From Valencia hispanica (lineage: Eukaryota > Chordata > Actinopteri > Cyprinodontiformes > Valenciidae): a stretch of 64,000 bases of DNA. Within the stretch, counting starts at the first letter, position 1. Each line of letters opens with the position of its first letter. Shown piece after piece: positions 45,526 to 56,406 of the stretch. The notes beneath the pieces were generated by a model. That model was not told the DNA's origin and did not search any database. It saw only the letters and a list, made by a program, of their open reading frames with translations. The stretch is taken from NCBI GenBank assembly GCA_963556495.2, contig OY747716.1, forward strand, positions 8,020,071-8,084,070, read 5' to 3'. A program made the translations under genes and the position numbers.

Positions 45526-46198
45526 TTTGGCTATGAATAAATATGAATAATTGCCTAGGGCAATTATGAATAAGATTAATAATTTTTTGTAAAATTTACC
45601 AAGTTTGGAGGCACCACCTGGTGGATTCCAGGAATATATATATAGCCAAATTGTTCAGTCTCAATTTATGTTTATGATATGCTGCCTGATAAGGCTGAGA
45701 TAATTAAACTACATTAATTGTACGCATTACTCCAAGTAATCCCAGACAACTTCTCTTTAAGTTAAGGGGAATTTATTTAGAAAATAGATCAAACTTACAG
45801 CCAAACATTTCGTCAACAATTCCCATCTATTTTAAACATGGACCTAGCTACTACAGATCTTAGAAAACGATAATAGGTGAACATTAAACACAATTAACAT
45901 TAAATGAATCAGGGAGAACAGCTGAGGTTAAGGTCAGAAAAGGAGGGGGCCCTCACTTCAGGGGGCCCAAGTCACAGATAGCCTAGGAGACAAGGAGTCA
46001 TAAACTAGTTCTGTGCCAAGATGGAGACCTGCACATGGAGTGTAAGAAAGGGTCATAAATCAAGCTTTGGCTAAAGGAGCACATGGGGTGAAGTGTCCAT
46101 ATGGAAAGCCTCTGCTTTACCAACAGACTAAAGACAATGGAGTTAAACTTTTCAGCTAAGAATTGAGTCCGAGTTTGCCGACCGGGTGATCAGAGAGA

Positions 46199-46290
<92 letters not shown>

Positions 46291-46907
46291 GAGAGGACGG
46301 AAAAAGAAAGAAAAGGGGATCTTCTCAGGATAAAAAGAGACAGTTTCAAACACAGAAATTACAGCTCAAACTTATGCGTGCGGCAACGCCAAAATGAGCA
46401 AACAGGTACAGCGCTTAAAAACACTTTAAACCAACAAGGTACAAGATCTAACCCGTTAAAACTCTATTTCCTCTATTTATCTCCACCCAGACACAATATT
46501 AGTATAAATGAACTGGTTCAGTCCTACTTTGCTTTGAAGGACGTCCAGTCCACTAGGAGGAGAGCAAATTGTGTCTGTAGTTGAGCAAGAAAGAGAGTTA
46601 GGACCTGCGCAGGATTTTCAAGGACCGTGTGGCCCAACTGCAGGCTGGATGGCTTGGAGATTGACGTCGTAACGAACTGTCTTGGAACAGTCCTTATATC
46701 GCTCAACCTGGTTACGCAAACAGGATGAGCACTTTGAAGCTTTGAAATGAGTTCTTCCCGGTCCAGCAAGTCAGAACAAAAGAGAATCTTCAGCGGTGAG
46801 ATGTCCTCTGTTTAGCCTTGGTTTCTGCTAAGAACCTCTGCCGAGAACAAATTTGAAATGGCCCCCACTTCCACTTATACCCTTTTTGCCGTGATGTCAC
46901 CATTGAT
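45526..46907. other. Unclassified, possible LTR-type repeat, with GA microsatellite
   Basis: No coding domain. It begins with TTGTACCACAGATAGGTAGG directly after the Rex1 fragment and could be an LTR-containing insert, but I found no matching end. The ORFs on both strands through the GA-rich part are Arg-Glu or Ser-Leu repeats caused by the microsatellite. Confidence 0.3.
46192..46291 (+). repeat. (GA)n microsatellite
   Basis: Long GAGA run with a few GGAAAA and AAAG interruptions. Confidence 0.95.
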
Positions 46908-48152
46908 CAGAATCAGAATCAGATTTATTGGCAAGTAATTTACATTACAAGGAATTTGTCGTGATTTAACGGTGCTGACATAGAAACAAGAAACAAACAA
47001 GCATGACAAATAAAACGTAGGCACAATAAACTTTTAACCATAAATAGAAGTTATGTACATATATACATATACATGTATATATTAGTATATTTATTTATAT
47101 GTGTAGTGCAGGAGGTAGTGTGCGGTTAAGCTTAAAGTGTCCAGTGAAGGGGGGGGGGGCATTTATGCAACGCATGTGACAGTTGTATTGACCAATAAGT
47201 GTTAGTCATAGTTTTTAGCTGTGTTCCAAAGCCTGATGGCAGAGGGGTAAAAACTGTCCTTGTGGCGGGAGGTTTTGGTCCTGATGGACCGCAGCCTTCG
47301 GCCAGAGGGGAGGGGTTCAAACAGTCTGTGACCGGGGTGAGAGGGGTCAGCAGCTATTTTCCTAGCTTTCTTCAAGGTCCTGGAGGAGTACAGTTCTCGA
47401 AGAGAAGGAAGGTTACGGCTGATCACCCTCTCTGCAGAACGAATGATGCGTTGCAGTCTGCACCTGTCTCTGGCAGAGTCAGCAGTGTACCAGATGGTGA
47501 TGGAGAAGGTGAGGATGGACTCTATGATGGCAGTGTAGAAGTGGGCTAGCATTGTTTGTGGAAGCTGAAACTTCTTTAACTGCCTCAAGAAGTACGTCCT
47601 CTGCTGTGCCTTCTTGATAAGGGAGCTGATGGTCAGCTCCCACCTGAGGTCCTGGGAGATGTTGGAGCCCAGGAAGCGGTAGGACTCCACAGTGTCTACT
47701 GGGGAGTCAAGCAGGATGATGGGGGAGGGTGGGGGGGCTGCGCTCTTCCTGAAGTCTACTATCATCTCCACTGTTTTGGAAGCGTTGAGCTCCAGGTTGT
47801 TCTCCCTGCACCAGGTCACCAAGTGGTCAATCTCCCACCTGTAGGCAGACTCATCCCCACCAGAGATGAGTCCAATGAGGGTGGTGTCGTCTGCAAACTT
47901 CAGGAGTTTGACGGACTGGTGGGTGGAGGTGCAGTTGTTGGTGTACAGGGAGAAGAGCAGGGGAGAAAGAACGCAGCCTTGGGGGGAGACGGTGCTGATC
48001 GTCCTGGTGTCCGAGATGTGCTTTCCCAGCCTCACATGCTGCCTCCTATTTGTCAGGAAGTCTATGATCCACTGGCAGGTGGGGGCCGGCACATTGAGCT
48101 GAGAAAGCTTGTCCTGTAGAAGAGCCGGGATGATTGTGTAAAATGCTTTTGT
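46908..48152 (-). mobile_element. Rex1-like LINE, 3' half (split by L2 insertion)
   Basis: Minus-strand LINE from RT motif A to the 3' end. The 3' terminus is at about 46908 with AGAATCAGAATCAGATTTAT on the plus strand, a familiar fish LINE tail. Its 5' half is at 53106-54128, on the other side of the L2 at 48153-53108. Confidence 0.82.
47202..48152 (-). pseudogene. Rex1-like reverse transcriptase, C-terminal part, open frame
   Basis: The frame is open from FYTIIPALLQDKLSQLNVPA to the stop at 47202, over 300 codons. It has SPQGCVLSPLLFSLYTN (motif B), LLKFADDTTLIGLI (motif C with the catalytic Asp pair, near 47882-47899), NNLELNASKTVEMIVDFRK (motif D), YRFLGSNISQDLRW (motif E), LIKKAQQRTYFLRQLKKFQL (thumb), and a C-terminus with RIAADPSHPG-type and LLPSGRR-type blocks. 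No internal stop is visible. Because motif A is interrupted by the L2, the protein cannot be made. The open frame suggests the Rex1 element was young when it was hit. Confidence 0.85.
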
Positions 48153-48419
48153 TCAGCAAGGATTCGACGGGGGTAAGCCGTATTGCGTCATTTCCTGTTG
48201 TCACTGTTCCCCTGTAAACTGTTTGGTGTTCAGACTCTCTTGAATTGATCTTATTTTCTCTGTGCTGAGGCCTTTCTAAGTTATTTTAACACACAAGCAC
48301 ACTAAAACACACGTTTTGTGGTGGTGTACTTTACGTTTTGGGAACTCCTTGTGTTTCACACAGCTTTTCTTGGGGTGGTAAGTTCTCGCTAGCTCAGTTA
48401 GCTTAGCTTCATTGCGGCT

Positions 48420-49304
48420 ATGGCTACTCTTCTCTCTCCTGTCTCTAACTCTTCTCTTCTCTCTTGCTTTCTCTGTCAGATGTTTAGTTACTTCCCTGCC
48501 TCCTTTAGTGATAATGGTAACTGTAATAAATGTAACATTTTTTTAGCTTTGGAGGCGAGGTTATCAGAATTAGAAGCACGTCTCCGCGCTGTTGAAAAAC
48601 CAGCTGATAGCCGAAGCCCATTAGCCAGCGCGGAGCCAACAAGGATAGAACCCCCTAGCCGTCCTCCGGCAGAGCCCGTGCAGCCGGGACCTCAGGCTGG
48701 TTGGGTGACTGTACGTAGGAAGCATAGTTCTAGGACCCAGCCCCCGGGCCACCACCAACCGGTCTGCGTTTCTAACAGATTTTCCCCGCTCAGCGACACA
48801 CCCGCTGAGAAACCGACCCTGGTAATTGGCAGCTCCATAGTCAGAAACGTGACATTAGAGACACCATTGACCATAGTCAAATGCTTGCCAGGGGCCAGAA
48901 CGGGCAACATCAAATCCTACCTGAAACTGCTGGCTAAAGATAAGCGTAAATACAGTAAGATTGTTATTCACGCTGGCGGTAATAGTACCCGGTTAGGCCA
49001 ATCGGAGGTCACTAAAATTAGTGTTGCTTCGGTGTTTAAGTTTGCCAAAACAATGTCAGACTCGGTAATCTTTTCTGGTCCCCTGCCCGATCGGACCAGT
49101 GACGAAATGTTTAGCCGCATGCTGTCATTCCATCAATGGTTGTCTGGGTGGTGTCCTGCAAATGATGTGGGCTACATTGATAACTGGAGAACATTTTGGG
49201 GAAAACCTGGTCTGATCCGGAGAGACGGCATCCATCCCACTTTGGATGGAGCAGCTCTTCTTTCTAGGAATATGGCCGAATTTATTAGTCCTCCAAAACA
49301 CTGA
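48420..49304 (+). CDS. L2 ORF1 protein with esterase-like domain
   Basis: 294 residues, complete from ATG to TGA. A short Cys-containing N-terminus (CNKCN near residue 35-39) is followed by a coiled-coil-like segment ([17 protein letters not shown], residues 44-60), a proline-rich linker (70-92), WVTVRRK, and an SGNH/GDSL-esterase-like domain. The nucleophile block is [10 protein letters not shown] (Ser139), the oxyanion block is [10 protein letters not shown], and the catalytic Asp-x-x-His is DGIHP (Asp269, His272). ORF1 proteins of L2 and CR1 LINEs are known to carry such an esterase; they bind nucleic acid and act in the retrotransposition particle, while the exact role of the esterase is unsettled. 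All catalytic positions are present here, so this protein could be functional if expressed. Confidence 0.85.
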   Translation: MATLLSPVSNSSLLSCFLCQMFSYFPASFSDNGNCNKCNIFLALEARLSELEARLRAVEKPADSRSPLASAEPTRIEPPSRPPAEPVQPGPQAGWVTVRRKHSSRTQPPGHHQPVCVSNRFSPLSDTPAEKPTLVIGSSIVRNVTLETPLTIVKCLPGARTGNIKSYLKLLAKDKRKYSKIVIHAGGNSTRLGQSEVTKISVASVFKFAKTMSDSVIFSGPLPDRTSDEMFSRMLSFHQWLSGWCPANDVGYIDNWRTFWGKPGLIRRDGIHPTLDGAALLSRNMAEFISPPKH

Positions 49305-49397
49305 CAACCCAGGGTCCAGACCAGGAAGCAGAGTCGTAGTTTAACCCACCTCTCTGCTGCTTCTGTACTGTTACCCCCCCATTACCCTATAGAAACA

Positions 49398-52376
49398 GTG
49401 TCTTGCCCACGGCCAAAATTAAATGGATTAAAAGTTAAGCCAACAAAAGCAAATTATGGATATCTCATAAAAATAAATACAACTTTGACTGAACAGAAAA
49501 ATAAATCTATTAAATGTGGTTTATTAAACATAAGATCTCTCTCCTCAAAGACTTTGTTAGTAAATGACTTGATTTGTGATAATCACATTGATTTCCTTTG
49601 TCTCACAGAAACCTGGTTGCAGCAGGAGGATTATTTCAGTATAAATGAGTCAACTCCTTCCAGTCATTTCAATTTTCACATTCCTAGAAATACTGGGCGA
49701 GGAGGAGGAGTTGCAACCATTTTTCGTTCTGATTTACTAATAAGTCCCAGGCCAATTGATAGCTACAGTTCTTTTGAACATCTAACCCTTAATTTTCCTC
49801 ATCCAAGTTGCAAAACATTAAGACCATTTTTGTTTGTGGTTTTGTATCGTCCACCAGGCCCTTACTCTCAATTCTTGGATCAGATCTCACATTTTTTATC
49901 TGATTTAGTATGAAATACTGATAGGGTTATTATAGTGGGGGACTTTAATATTCATGTGGATACTGAAAGTGGTAGCCTAAATGCAGCCTTTAGTGCTATT
50001 TTAGACTCAATTGGCTTTACTCAAAAAGTACAGGGATCGACCCACTCGGGCAAACACACTTTGGGCCTTGTACTGACATACGGTATTGAGTGTGAGGAAA
50101 TAACAGTCCACCCACATAACCCGTTCCTGTCTGACCACTTCTTAATAACTTTTGAATTTACTTTAACTGACCATTTTAAATCTGAAAGAAAATTTCATTA
50201 TAGTAGAGCTTTATCAGACAATGCTGTAACAATTTGTAAAGAATCTGTTCCATTCTTACTTTCCTTAGTGTCTCAGGGTAACACAGTGGATGGCAGCAAT
50301 TCTATCTCTAACCCTTCAGAAATTGATTGTCTGGTTCACAGCATTACGTACTCATTGCGTTTGGCATTAGATAGTGTAGCCCCCTTAAAAAAGAAAGTGG
50401 CTAGCCATAGGAGGCTGACTCCTTGGTTTAACGCAGAGTTGCGTACTTTAAAGCAGAATACTAGGAAGTTGGAGAGAAAATGGCGCTCTACACACCTAGA
50501 GGATTCCTATTTAACCTGGAATAACAGTTTATTGCTGTATAAAAAGACCCTTCGACAAGCTAGAACAGCATATTTTTTATCATTAATAGAGGCGAATAAA
50601 AACAATCCTAGGTTTCTTTTTAGTACAGTTGCCAAACTTACACAGAGTCATAGCTCTGTTGAGCCAACTATTCCCCCAGCTCTTAGCAGTGATGATTTTA
50701 TGGGATTCTTCATAAATAAAATTAATTCTATTAAAAATAAAATCATTGGCATCCTCCCAAACATGATTAATTCTTTCTCAGTAAATGAGGCAGTATCGGA
50801 AAGAACTGTAGAACCTCAGTTGTGCTTAGGCTGTTTTGATTCAGTCGAGCTTTCGGAATTATAAAAAATATTAGCCTCATCTAAACCTTCAACTTGTATG
50901 TTGGACCCAATTCCAACCAAATTATTTAAAGAAGTGTTCCATTTGGTTCCTGGCCCCATTTTGGATATGATGAATCTATCCTTAGTAAACGGATACGTAC
51001 CACAGGAATTTAAAATAGCTGTAATTAAACCTTTACTCAAGAAACCTTCCCTTGATCAAGATGACTTAGTGAATTACAGACCTATATCTAACCTTCCTTT
51101 CTTATCCAAAGTCCTTGAGAAAATTGTTGCTAATCAAGTCTGTGAGCATCTAAACAGTAACAAGCTGTTTGAAGAGTTTCAGTCAGGTTTTAGAGCTCAT
51201 CATAGCACTGAAACAGCACTGGTGAAGGTTACTAATGATATTCTCATGGCCTCAGAGAATGGACTTGTGTCTGTTCTGGTTTTGTTAGATTTCAGTGCTG
51301 CTTTTGACACAGTCGATCATAATATTCTCCTAGAAAGGCTTGAACATGTTGCAGGGATCAAAGGAACAGCACTAGGCTGGTTTAAATCATATTTGTCTGA
51401 TAGATTCCAGTTTGTTCATCTAAATGATAAATCTTCTTCACTCTCAAGGGTTACTTGTGGAGTTCCACAGGGTTCTGTGCTTGGACCAATTCTGTTCACC
51501 ATATATATGCTCCCAATTGGTAGAATCATTAGACAGCATGGGATAAATTTCCACAGCTATGCAGATGATACACAACTATATTTATCCATAAATCCTGATG
51601 AACCCAGTCAGTTAGGTAGATTACAGGCATGTCTGGAAGACTTAAAAACATGGATGACCCTAAACTTTTTGCTTTTAAATTCTGACAAAACAGAAGTTGC
51701 TGTCATTGGACCAGAAGTTCTTAAACAGAAACTGATTAGTCAATCACTTCATCTTGATGGCATTAAATTGGCCCCCAGTAATAACGTAAAGAACCTCTGC
51801 GTTATTTTTGACCGAGACTTGACATTTAAATCCCATATTAAACAGGTTTCTAGGATGTCTTTCTTTCACCTCCGGAATATTGCTAAAATTAGAAACCTGT
51901 CCAGGAGTGATGCTGAGAAACTAGTCCATACATTTGTTACCTCAAGGCTGGACTACTGTAATTCTTTACTATCAGGTAGTCCACAAAATGCCATTAAAAG
52001 CCTTCAGTTGATCCAAAATGCGGCAGCAAGAGTTCTGATGAATATTAAAAAGAGAGATCACATTTCTCCTGTTTTAGCTTCCCTTTATTGGCTCCCTGTT
52101 AAATCCAGAATAGAATTTAAGATCCTTCTTCTTACATACAAAGCCCTTAATAATCAAGCTCCATCATACATCAGAGATCTAATTGTTCCTTATGTTCCTA
52201 ACAGAGCCCTTCGCTCTCAGACTGCAGGTTTACTTGTAATTCCTAGGATTTCTAAAAGTAGAATGGGAGGCAGATCTTTTAGTTATCAGGCTCCTCTCCT
52301 GTGGAACCAGCTCCCAGCTTTAGTCCGTGAAGCAGACACTCTGTTTACTTTTAAGGCCAAGCTTAAAACTTTTTGA
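49398..52376 (+). pseudogene. L2 ORF2: APE endonuclease and reverse transcriptase, two in-frame stops
   Basis: One continuous frame interrupted only by TGA at 49911-49913 and TAA at 50862-50864. The first segment has the endonuclease start [24 protein letters not shown] (catalytic Glu) and [14 protein letters not shown]; the second has VGDFNIHVDTESG (Asp/Asn), LGLVLTYGIE and FLSDHFLITFEF (catalytic His); the third is the RT with NYRPISNLPFLSKVLEK, QSGFRAHHSTETAL, LLDFSAAFDTVDHN (Asp at 51306-51308), GVPQGSVLGPILFT, SYADDTQLYL (Asp pair at 51561-51566) and the LLWNQLPALVREADTLF end. A few bases are missing near 52371, so the protein stops at KLKTF, several residues before the usual terminus seen at 6360-6395. 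ORF2 nicks DNA and copies the RNA by target-primed reverse transcription. This copy is recently dead. Confidence 0.9.
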
Positions 52377-53105
52377 TAAAGCTTATAGTTAGAGTGGCTT
52401 AGGTCATCCTGAGCTATCTCTGTTGTTATGCTGCTATAGGCTTAGACTGCTGGAGGACAGACTTACCAATTTTCTTCACTCTGCTACTTCCTTTTCTCCT
52501 GCGACTCTCCAGTTGTATTACAGTACATTCTGTTATTTCGACTGTTAACTTTGTTTTCTCTCAGGGTTTTTCTCTCCATAGAAGATATACCTGGTCTTGT
52601 ATCCAGCTTGGCTGCAATGCCCTGTTGGACGGGGGGCATCGACTGGGATGATCCTCCCAGTAACTGAACATCCACTGTGTCCTGTTATTAACTTTTTACT
52701 TTCTGTAACATAGAAAGTTCTCTTATATCAGATCTTCTTTTCCTTCTGTTTTTCTGCTCTGTCTTCTCAAACCCCCAGACGGTCGTGGCAGATGGCCGCT
52801 CCTACTGAGCCTGGTTCTGTTGGAGGTTTCTTCCTGTTAAAGGGGAGTTTTTCCTCTCCACCGTCGCTACATGCTTGCTCAGTATGAGGGATTGCTGAAG
52901 GATTGCTGTGGTTGGAAAGGTCTGCATCAACGGGGCCCAACCTCACGCCAATGACTGATGCAATCTGCAGGGATTCCTTAAATAGGAACCTTTTAAACTG
53001 ATTGGAATGTTTGTATAAATGTATTGAAATGACTTCTTGTTAAGTGCCTTGAGATGACATCTGTTGTGAATTGGCGCTATATAAATAAACTGAATTGAAC
53101 TGAAT

Positions 53106-54128
53106 TGAAGTCCACAAATAGGATCCTGACGTAGGATCCTGGGGAGTCCAGGTGCTGGAGGATGAAATGGATGGCTGAATTGACAGCATCATCAACAGAC
53201 CTGTTTGCTCTGTAGGCAAACTGCAGGGGGTCCAGGAGGGAGTCAGTGATGGATTTAAGGTGAGACAGTACCAGGCGCTCAAAAGATTTCATGACCACAG
53301 AGGTCAGGGCAATGGGTCTGTAGTCATTTAATCCTGTGGGTCCTGTTTTCTAGGGAACTGGGATGATGGTGGAGGCCTTGAAGCATGCTGGGATGTGGCA
53401 TGTCTCCAGTGAGGAGTTGAAGATGTCCGTGAACACTGGAGACAGCTGATCCGCACAGTACTTAAGGCAGGATGGAGACATAGAGTTTGGCCCAGCAGCT
53501 TTGTGAGGATTCTGTGTCTTGAAGAGCCTGTTAACGTCTCTCTCCAGGACAGACAGAGGTGTCGGCGGTGGATGGGGGGAGGTGGAGGGTAGATGTGATG
53601 ATGGGAGCTGTTCCACTTCTGTTGTGTTGGTGGGGGGAGTAAAGCTGGGGGGCTGGTGTTGGTTGGAAGTGGGGTGGGGGATGGTGTAAGCACTGACCAG
53701 ATTGTCTTCAAAGCGGCAGTAGAAGTTGTTCAGGTCGTTGGCGAGGCGACGATCATTAGCAGAGATAAGGGCTCTTGGCTTGTAGTTGGTGATCTGCCTG
53801 AGCCCTCTCCAGACAGAGGCAGAGTCGTTGGAGGAGAACTTGGTGTTGAAGCTTCTCTGAGTACAGTCGTTTAGCCTCTCTCACCGCCCTGCTAAACCTG
53901 TACTTGGCCTCCTTGTACTCTGCTCTGTTGCCACTCTTAAAAGCCTTTTCCTTTTCCAGCTTCAGCTGCCGGAGTCTGGGTGTAAACCAGGGTTTGTCAT
54001 TATTATAAGTCACCCTGCTGCTTGATGGCACACAGTAGTCCTCACAGAAGCTGATATATGAGGTTACAGCTTCAGTGTATTCGTTCAGGCTGGTGGAAGC
54101 AGTCCTGAAAACATCACCATTGGTGGCC
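53106..54128 (-). mobile_element. Rex1-like LINE, 5' half (split by L2 insertion)
   Basis: Minus-strand sequence from the endonuclease-RT linker (NDKPWFTPRLRQLKLEKEKA, EYKEAKYRFSRAVREAKRLY, near 54000) through the RT start (NPHKAAGPNSMSPSCLKYCA, FKASTIIPVP) to MKSFERLVLSHLKSITDSLL, LQFAYRANRSVDDAVN and YVRILFVDFN, where it is cut exactly in motif A by the L2. At least two frameshifts occur (near 53760 and 53350). The endonuclease is missing at the 54128 end. Confidence 0.82.
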
Positions 54129-54250
54129 AAGGACCAATAGGAGTGTGTTGGGGGTCACCGGTAGGATTGCTGGGAAATGTGGTCTGCTCAGTCCATCTTT
54201 GAAATGGCTCCCAGCCATCCAATAGTCTGTTCAGTTCATCTCATGAGAAA
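54124..54250 (+). repeat. Second copy of the repeat at 10834-10965
   Basis: About 80-85 percent similar by eye to 10834-10965, with GTGTGTTGGGGGTCACCG, GCTGGGAAATGTGGTCTGCT and AGTCTGTTCAGTTCATCT. It begins right at the truncated 5' side of the Rex1 half. Confidence 0.7.
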
Positions 54251-54269
54251 TGGAATCACAAAAGATGGT

Positions 54270-54350
54270 GTCCTCTTCAACCTTAGCCTAACCCAGGAGA
54301 AGGTTCCAGTGTTGTGGAAGACATCCTGCTTTGTTCCAGTACCAAAGAGA
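54270..54350 (+). mobile_element. Rex1-like RT scrap
   Basis: Encodes NLSLTQEKVPVLWKTSCFVP, the segment before the KK-containing RT block in Rex1-type elements, on the plus strand and therefore not part of the split minus-strand element. Followed by an (AGATA)n run and CTTTAATAATCCCCGTGGGG, another LINE-like tail. Confidence 0.55.
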
Positions 54351-54516
54351 AAAGATAAGATAAGATAAGATAAGAAATACTTTAATAATCCCCGTGGGGA
54401 AATTAAGTTTCAGTACAACCAATCATTTACAAACATTAACACAGTACAGGATATGGAAGACCGCGGTGGCAGCCGGCTTACCCAGCGCCCCTTATAGCAG
54501 ATAGAAAGGATTCACA

Positions 54517-54625
<109 letters not shown>

Positions 54626-54721
54626 GTGGTTGGGAGCAGGAGCCGAGATGGAGCAAGGTGAGCAAGCTGGTCCTATTGACAGATTCAAATATAAAAAGAA
54701 TGATGATGTCACAGTGTCATT

Positions 54722-55032
54722 GTGAGTCTTGCTGACAGCGGCTTTGTGAACGTTTTGGCCAAGGCTCGCAAAGTTATTGGTCATTTTAAACACAGCCCAG
54801 CAAATTCTGCGGAGCTTCAAGCACAACAAGTCAGCCTAGGAAAGAAGCAAGAGCCACTGATCCAGGATGTTCCTACACGTTGGAATTCGACGCTAGAGAT
54901 GGTCAAGCGCTTGAGCAGCAATAAAGAGGCTGTCATCGCAACCCTGGACAATCAGGAGCACAAACTCATTTTGCCAAGAGCAGCAGAATGGGATAAACTG
55001 CAGAGGCTGGAGACACTTCTAGAACCATGCAG
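54722..55032 (+). pseudogene. hAT transposase exon (fragment)
   Basis: Open frame with VLAKARKVIGHFKHSPANSA, ELQAQQVSLGKKQEPLIQDV, PTRWNSTLEMVKRL, and LQRLETLLEPC, the central part of hAT-family transposases related to ZBED proteins (the VPTRWNST block is diagnostic). It ends at CAG followed by GTAAAT, a plausible splice donor at 55033, so it looks like an exon of a spliced hAT gene. The BED finger and the C-terminal dimerisation domain are not nearby. Confidence 0.7.
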
Positions 55033-55158
55033 GTAAATCAATCTGTAGCCTATCAAATAACATTGCTTTGATTAATATAAAATAAATAAATTAAACCAAG
55101 GCAAATATTAATCAATGACATGTATATGCTATTAAACCTTGTTCTAACAATTCTCTCT

Positions 55159-55184
55159 GTGTGTTTGTGTGTGTGTGTGTGTGT

Positions 55185-55233
<49 letters not shown>

Positions 55234-55246
55234 CGTGTGTGTGTGT
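55159..55246 (+). repeat. (GT)n microsatellite
   Basis: GT run with a few GGGT and GGGC interruptions, directly abutting the terminal repeat of a Tc1-like element. Confidence 0.95.
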
Positions 55247-55895
55247 AGTCGTGGCCAAAAGTTTTGAGAATTACATAAATATTGGAAATTGGAAAAATTG
55301 CAGCTTAAGTTTTTATAATAGCAATTTGCATATACTCCAGAATGTTATGAACAGTGATCAGATGAATTGCATAGTCCTCCTTTGCCATGAAAATTCCACT
55401 GCATTTCATTGCTGTCATTAAAGGACCTGCTGAGATCATTTCAGTAATCGTCTTGTTAACTCAGGTGAGAAGGTTGACGAGCACAAGGCTGGAGATCATT
55501 ATGTCAGGCTGATTGGGTTAGAATGGCAGACTTGACATGTTAAAAGGAGGGTGATGCTTGAAATCATTGTTCTTCCATTGTTAACCAGAGTGACCTGCAA
55601 AGAAACCCGTGCAGCCATCATTGTGTTGCATAAAAATGGCTTCACAGGCAAGGATATTGTGCGCTACTAAAATTGCACCTAAATCAACAATTTATAGGAT
55701 TATCAAGAACTTCAAGGAAAGAGGTTCAATTCTTGTTAAGAAGGCTTCAGGGGGTCCAAGAAAGTCCACCAAGCGCCAGGATTGTCTCCTAAAGAGGACT
55801 CATCTGCGGGATCGGAGTGCCACCAGTGCAGAGCTTGCTCAGGAATGGTAGCAGGCAGGTGTGAGCGCATCTGAGGCGCTCACAAACCTTAGAGT
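55247..55895 (+). mobile_element. Tc1-like transposon, 5' half
   Basis: Starts TAGTCGTGGCCAAAAGTTTT, the terminal repeat of a common fish Tc1 family, and continues through the 5' UTR (TTTGCATATACTCCAGAATG) into the first third of the transposase. Sequence stops matching at about 55895; no second terminal repeat follows. Confidence 0.8.
55590..55851 (+). pseudogene. Tc1-like transposase N-terminus (helix-turn-helix)
   Basis: Begins near TGACCTGCAAAGAAACCCGT; after a frameshift the frame gives KIAPKSTIYRIIKNFKERGS, LVKKASGGPRKSTKRQDC and LRDRSATSAELAQEW. These are the paired-like helix-turn-helix and the GRPRKS-type hinge that binds the terminal repeats. A TAG replaces the CAG expected after QEW, and the DDE catalytic domain is absent. 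Confidence 0.78.
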
Positions 55896-56400
55896 AGCTA
55901 TAGTTTTGAGACTAAAGTTGGGAAGTGCATGTCACCATAGAAACAGATAAACACAAGTGGAGTCCCAGTTTGTGCTTTGAGTTGCCTGAAAAACCAGAAG
56001 CAGAGAAAGTTGAGAAGGTGTTAAGGGTGAGGGTGAGAGAGAAATATATAGTTATGGCATGAAAAAATTCTGTGTGTGTGAGTGATAGAAGGAGAAAAAA
56101 GGAGTGACAAAGACATTTAGTGATAGACGTGAAGATGAGAAAAGAAAAAAGAGCCAGTATCCCAGTGCTTAGCCCTGGCCCCGCCCACATTGAGTAGTGA
56201 AAACAACTTTACAGAGCTGTGCTAACATTAGATTATAGTTGACTGATAAAACAACTCTTATCTAGCTGGACTAATAAATAAATAAATGAATAAATAATAA
56301 TAAATAAATCTAACATGACTAATAAAGCCAAGGAGTAAGCTTTGGGTCCCTGAACAGCTGCCCATTAACATACAGTTTATCTACAGCTACTGTAGCTCAG
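55896..56400. other. No gene recognised
   Basis: AT-rich sequence with an AATAAATAAATAA run near 56275-56310. Confidence 0.4.
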
Positions 56401-56406
56401 GTGCCT

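Larger units (their letters stand above)
48153..53108 (+). mobile_element. L2-clade LINE, near full length
   Basis: About 4.95 kb with 5' leader (GACGGGGGTAAGCCGTATTG), ORF1, a short spacer, ORF2, a roughly 700-bp 3' UTR and a TGAATTGAA-type tail. It is inserted into the minus-strand Rex1-like LINE. Three other copies in this window (5248, 16563, 57788) and an ORF1 piece at 11100 share its sequence. ORF1 is intact; ORF2 has two in-frame stops and a small C-terminal deletion. Confidence 0.92.

Noticed and set aside
46152..46584. ORFs on both strands across the GA-rich tract
   Set aside because: They translate to Arg-Glu or Ser-Leu repeats that a GA microsatellite forces in any frame; no domain outside it.
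47199..48119. Plus-strand ORFs
   Set aside because: Antisense shadows of the open Rex1-like RT frame on the minus strand.
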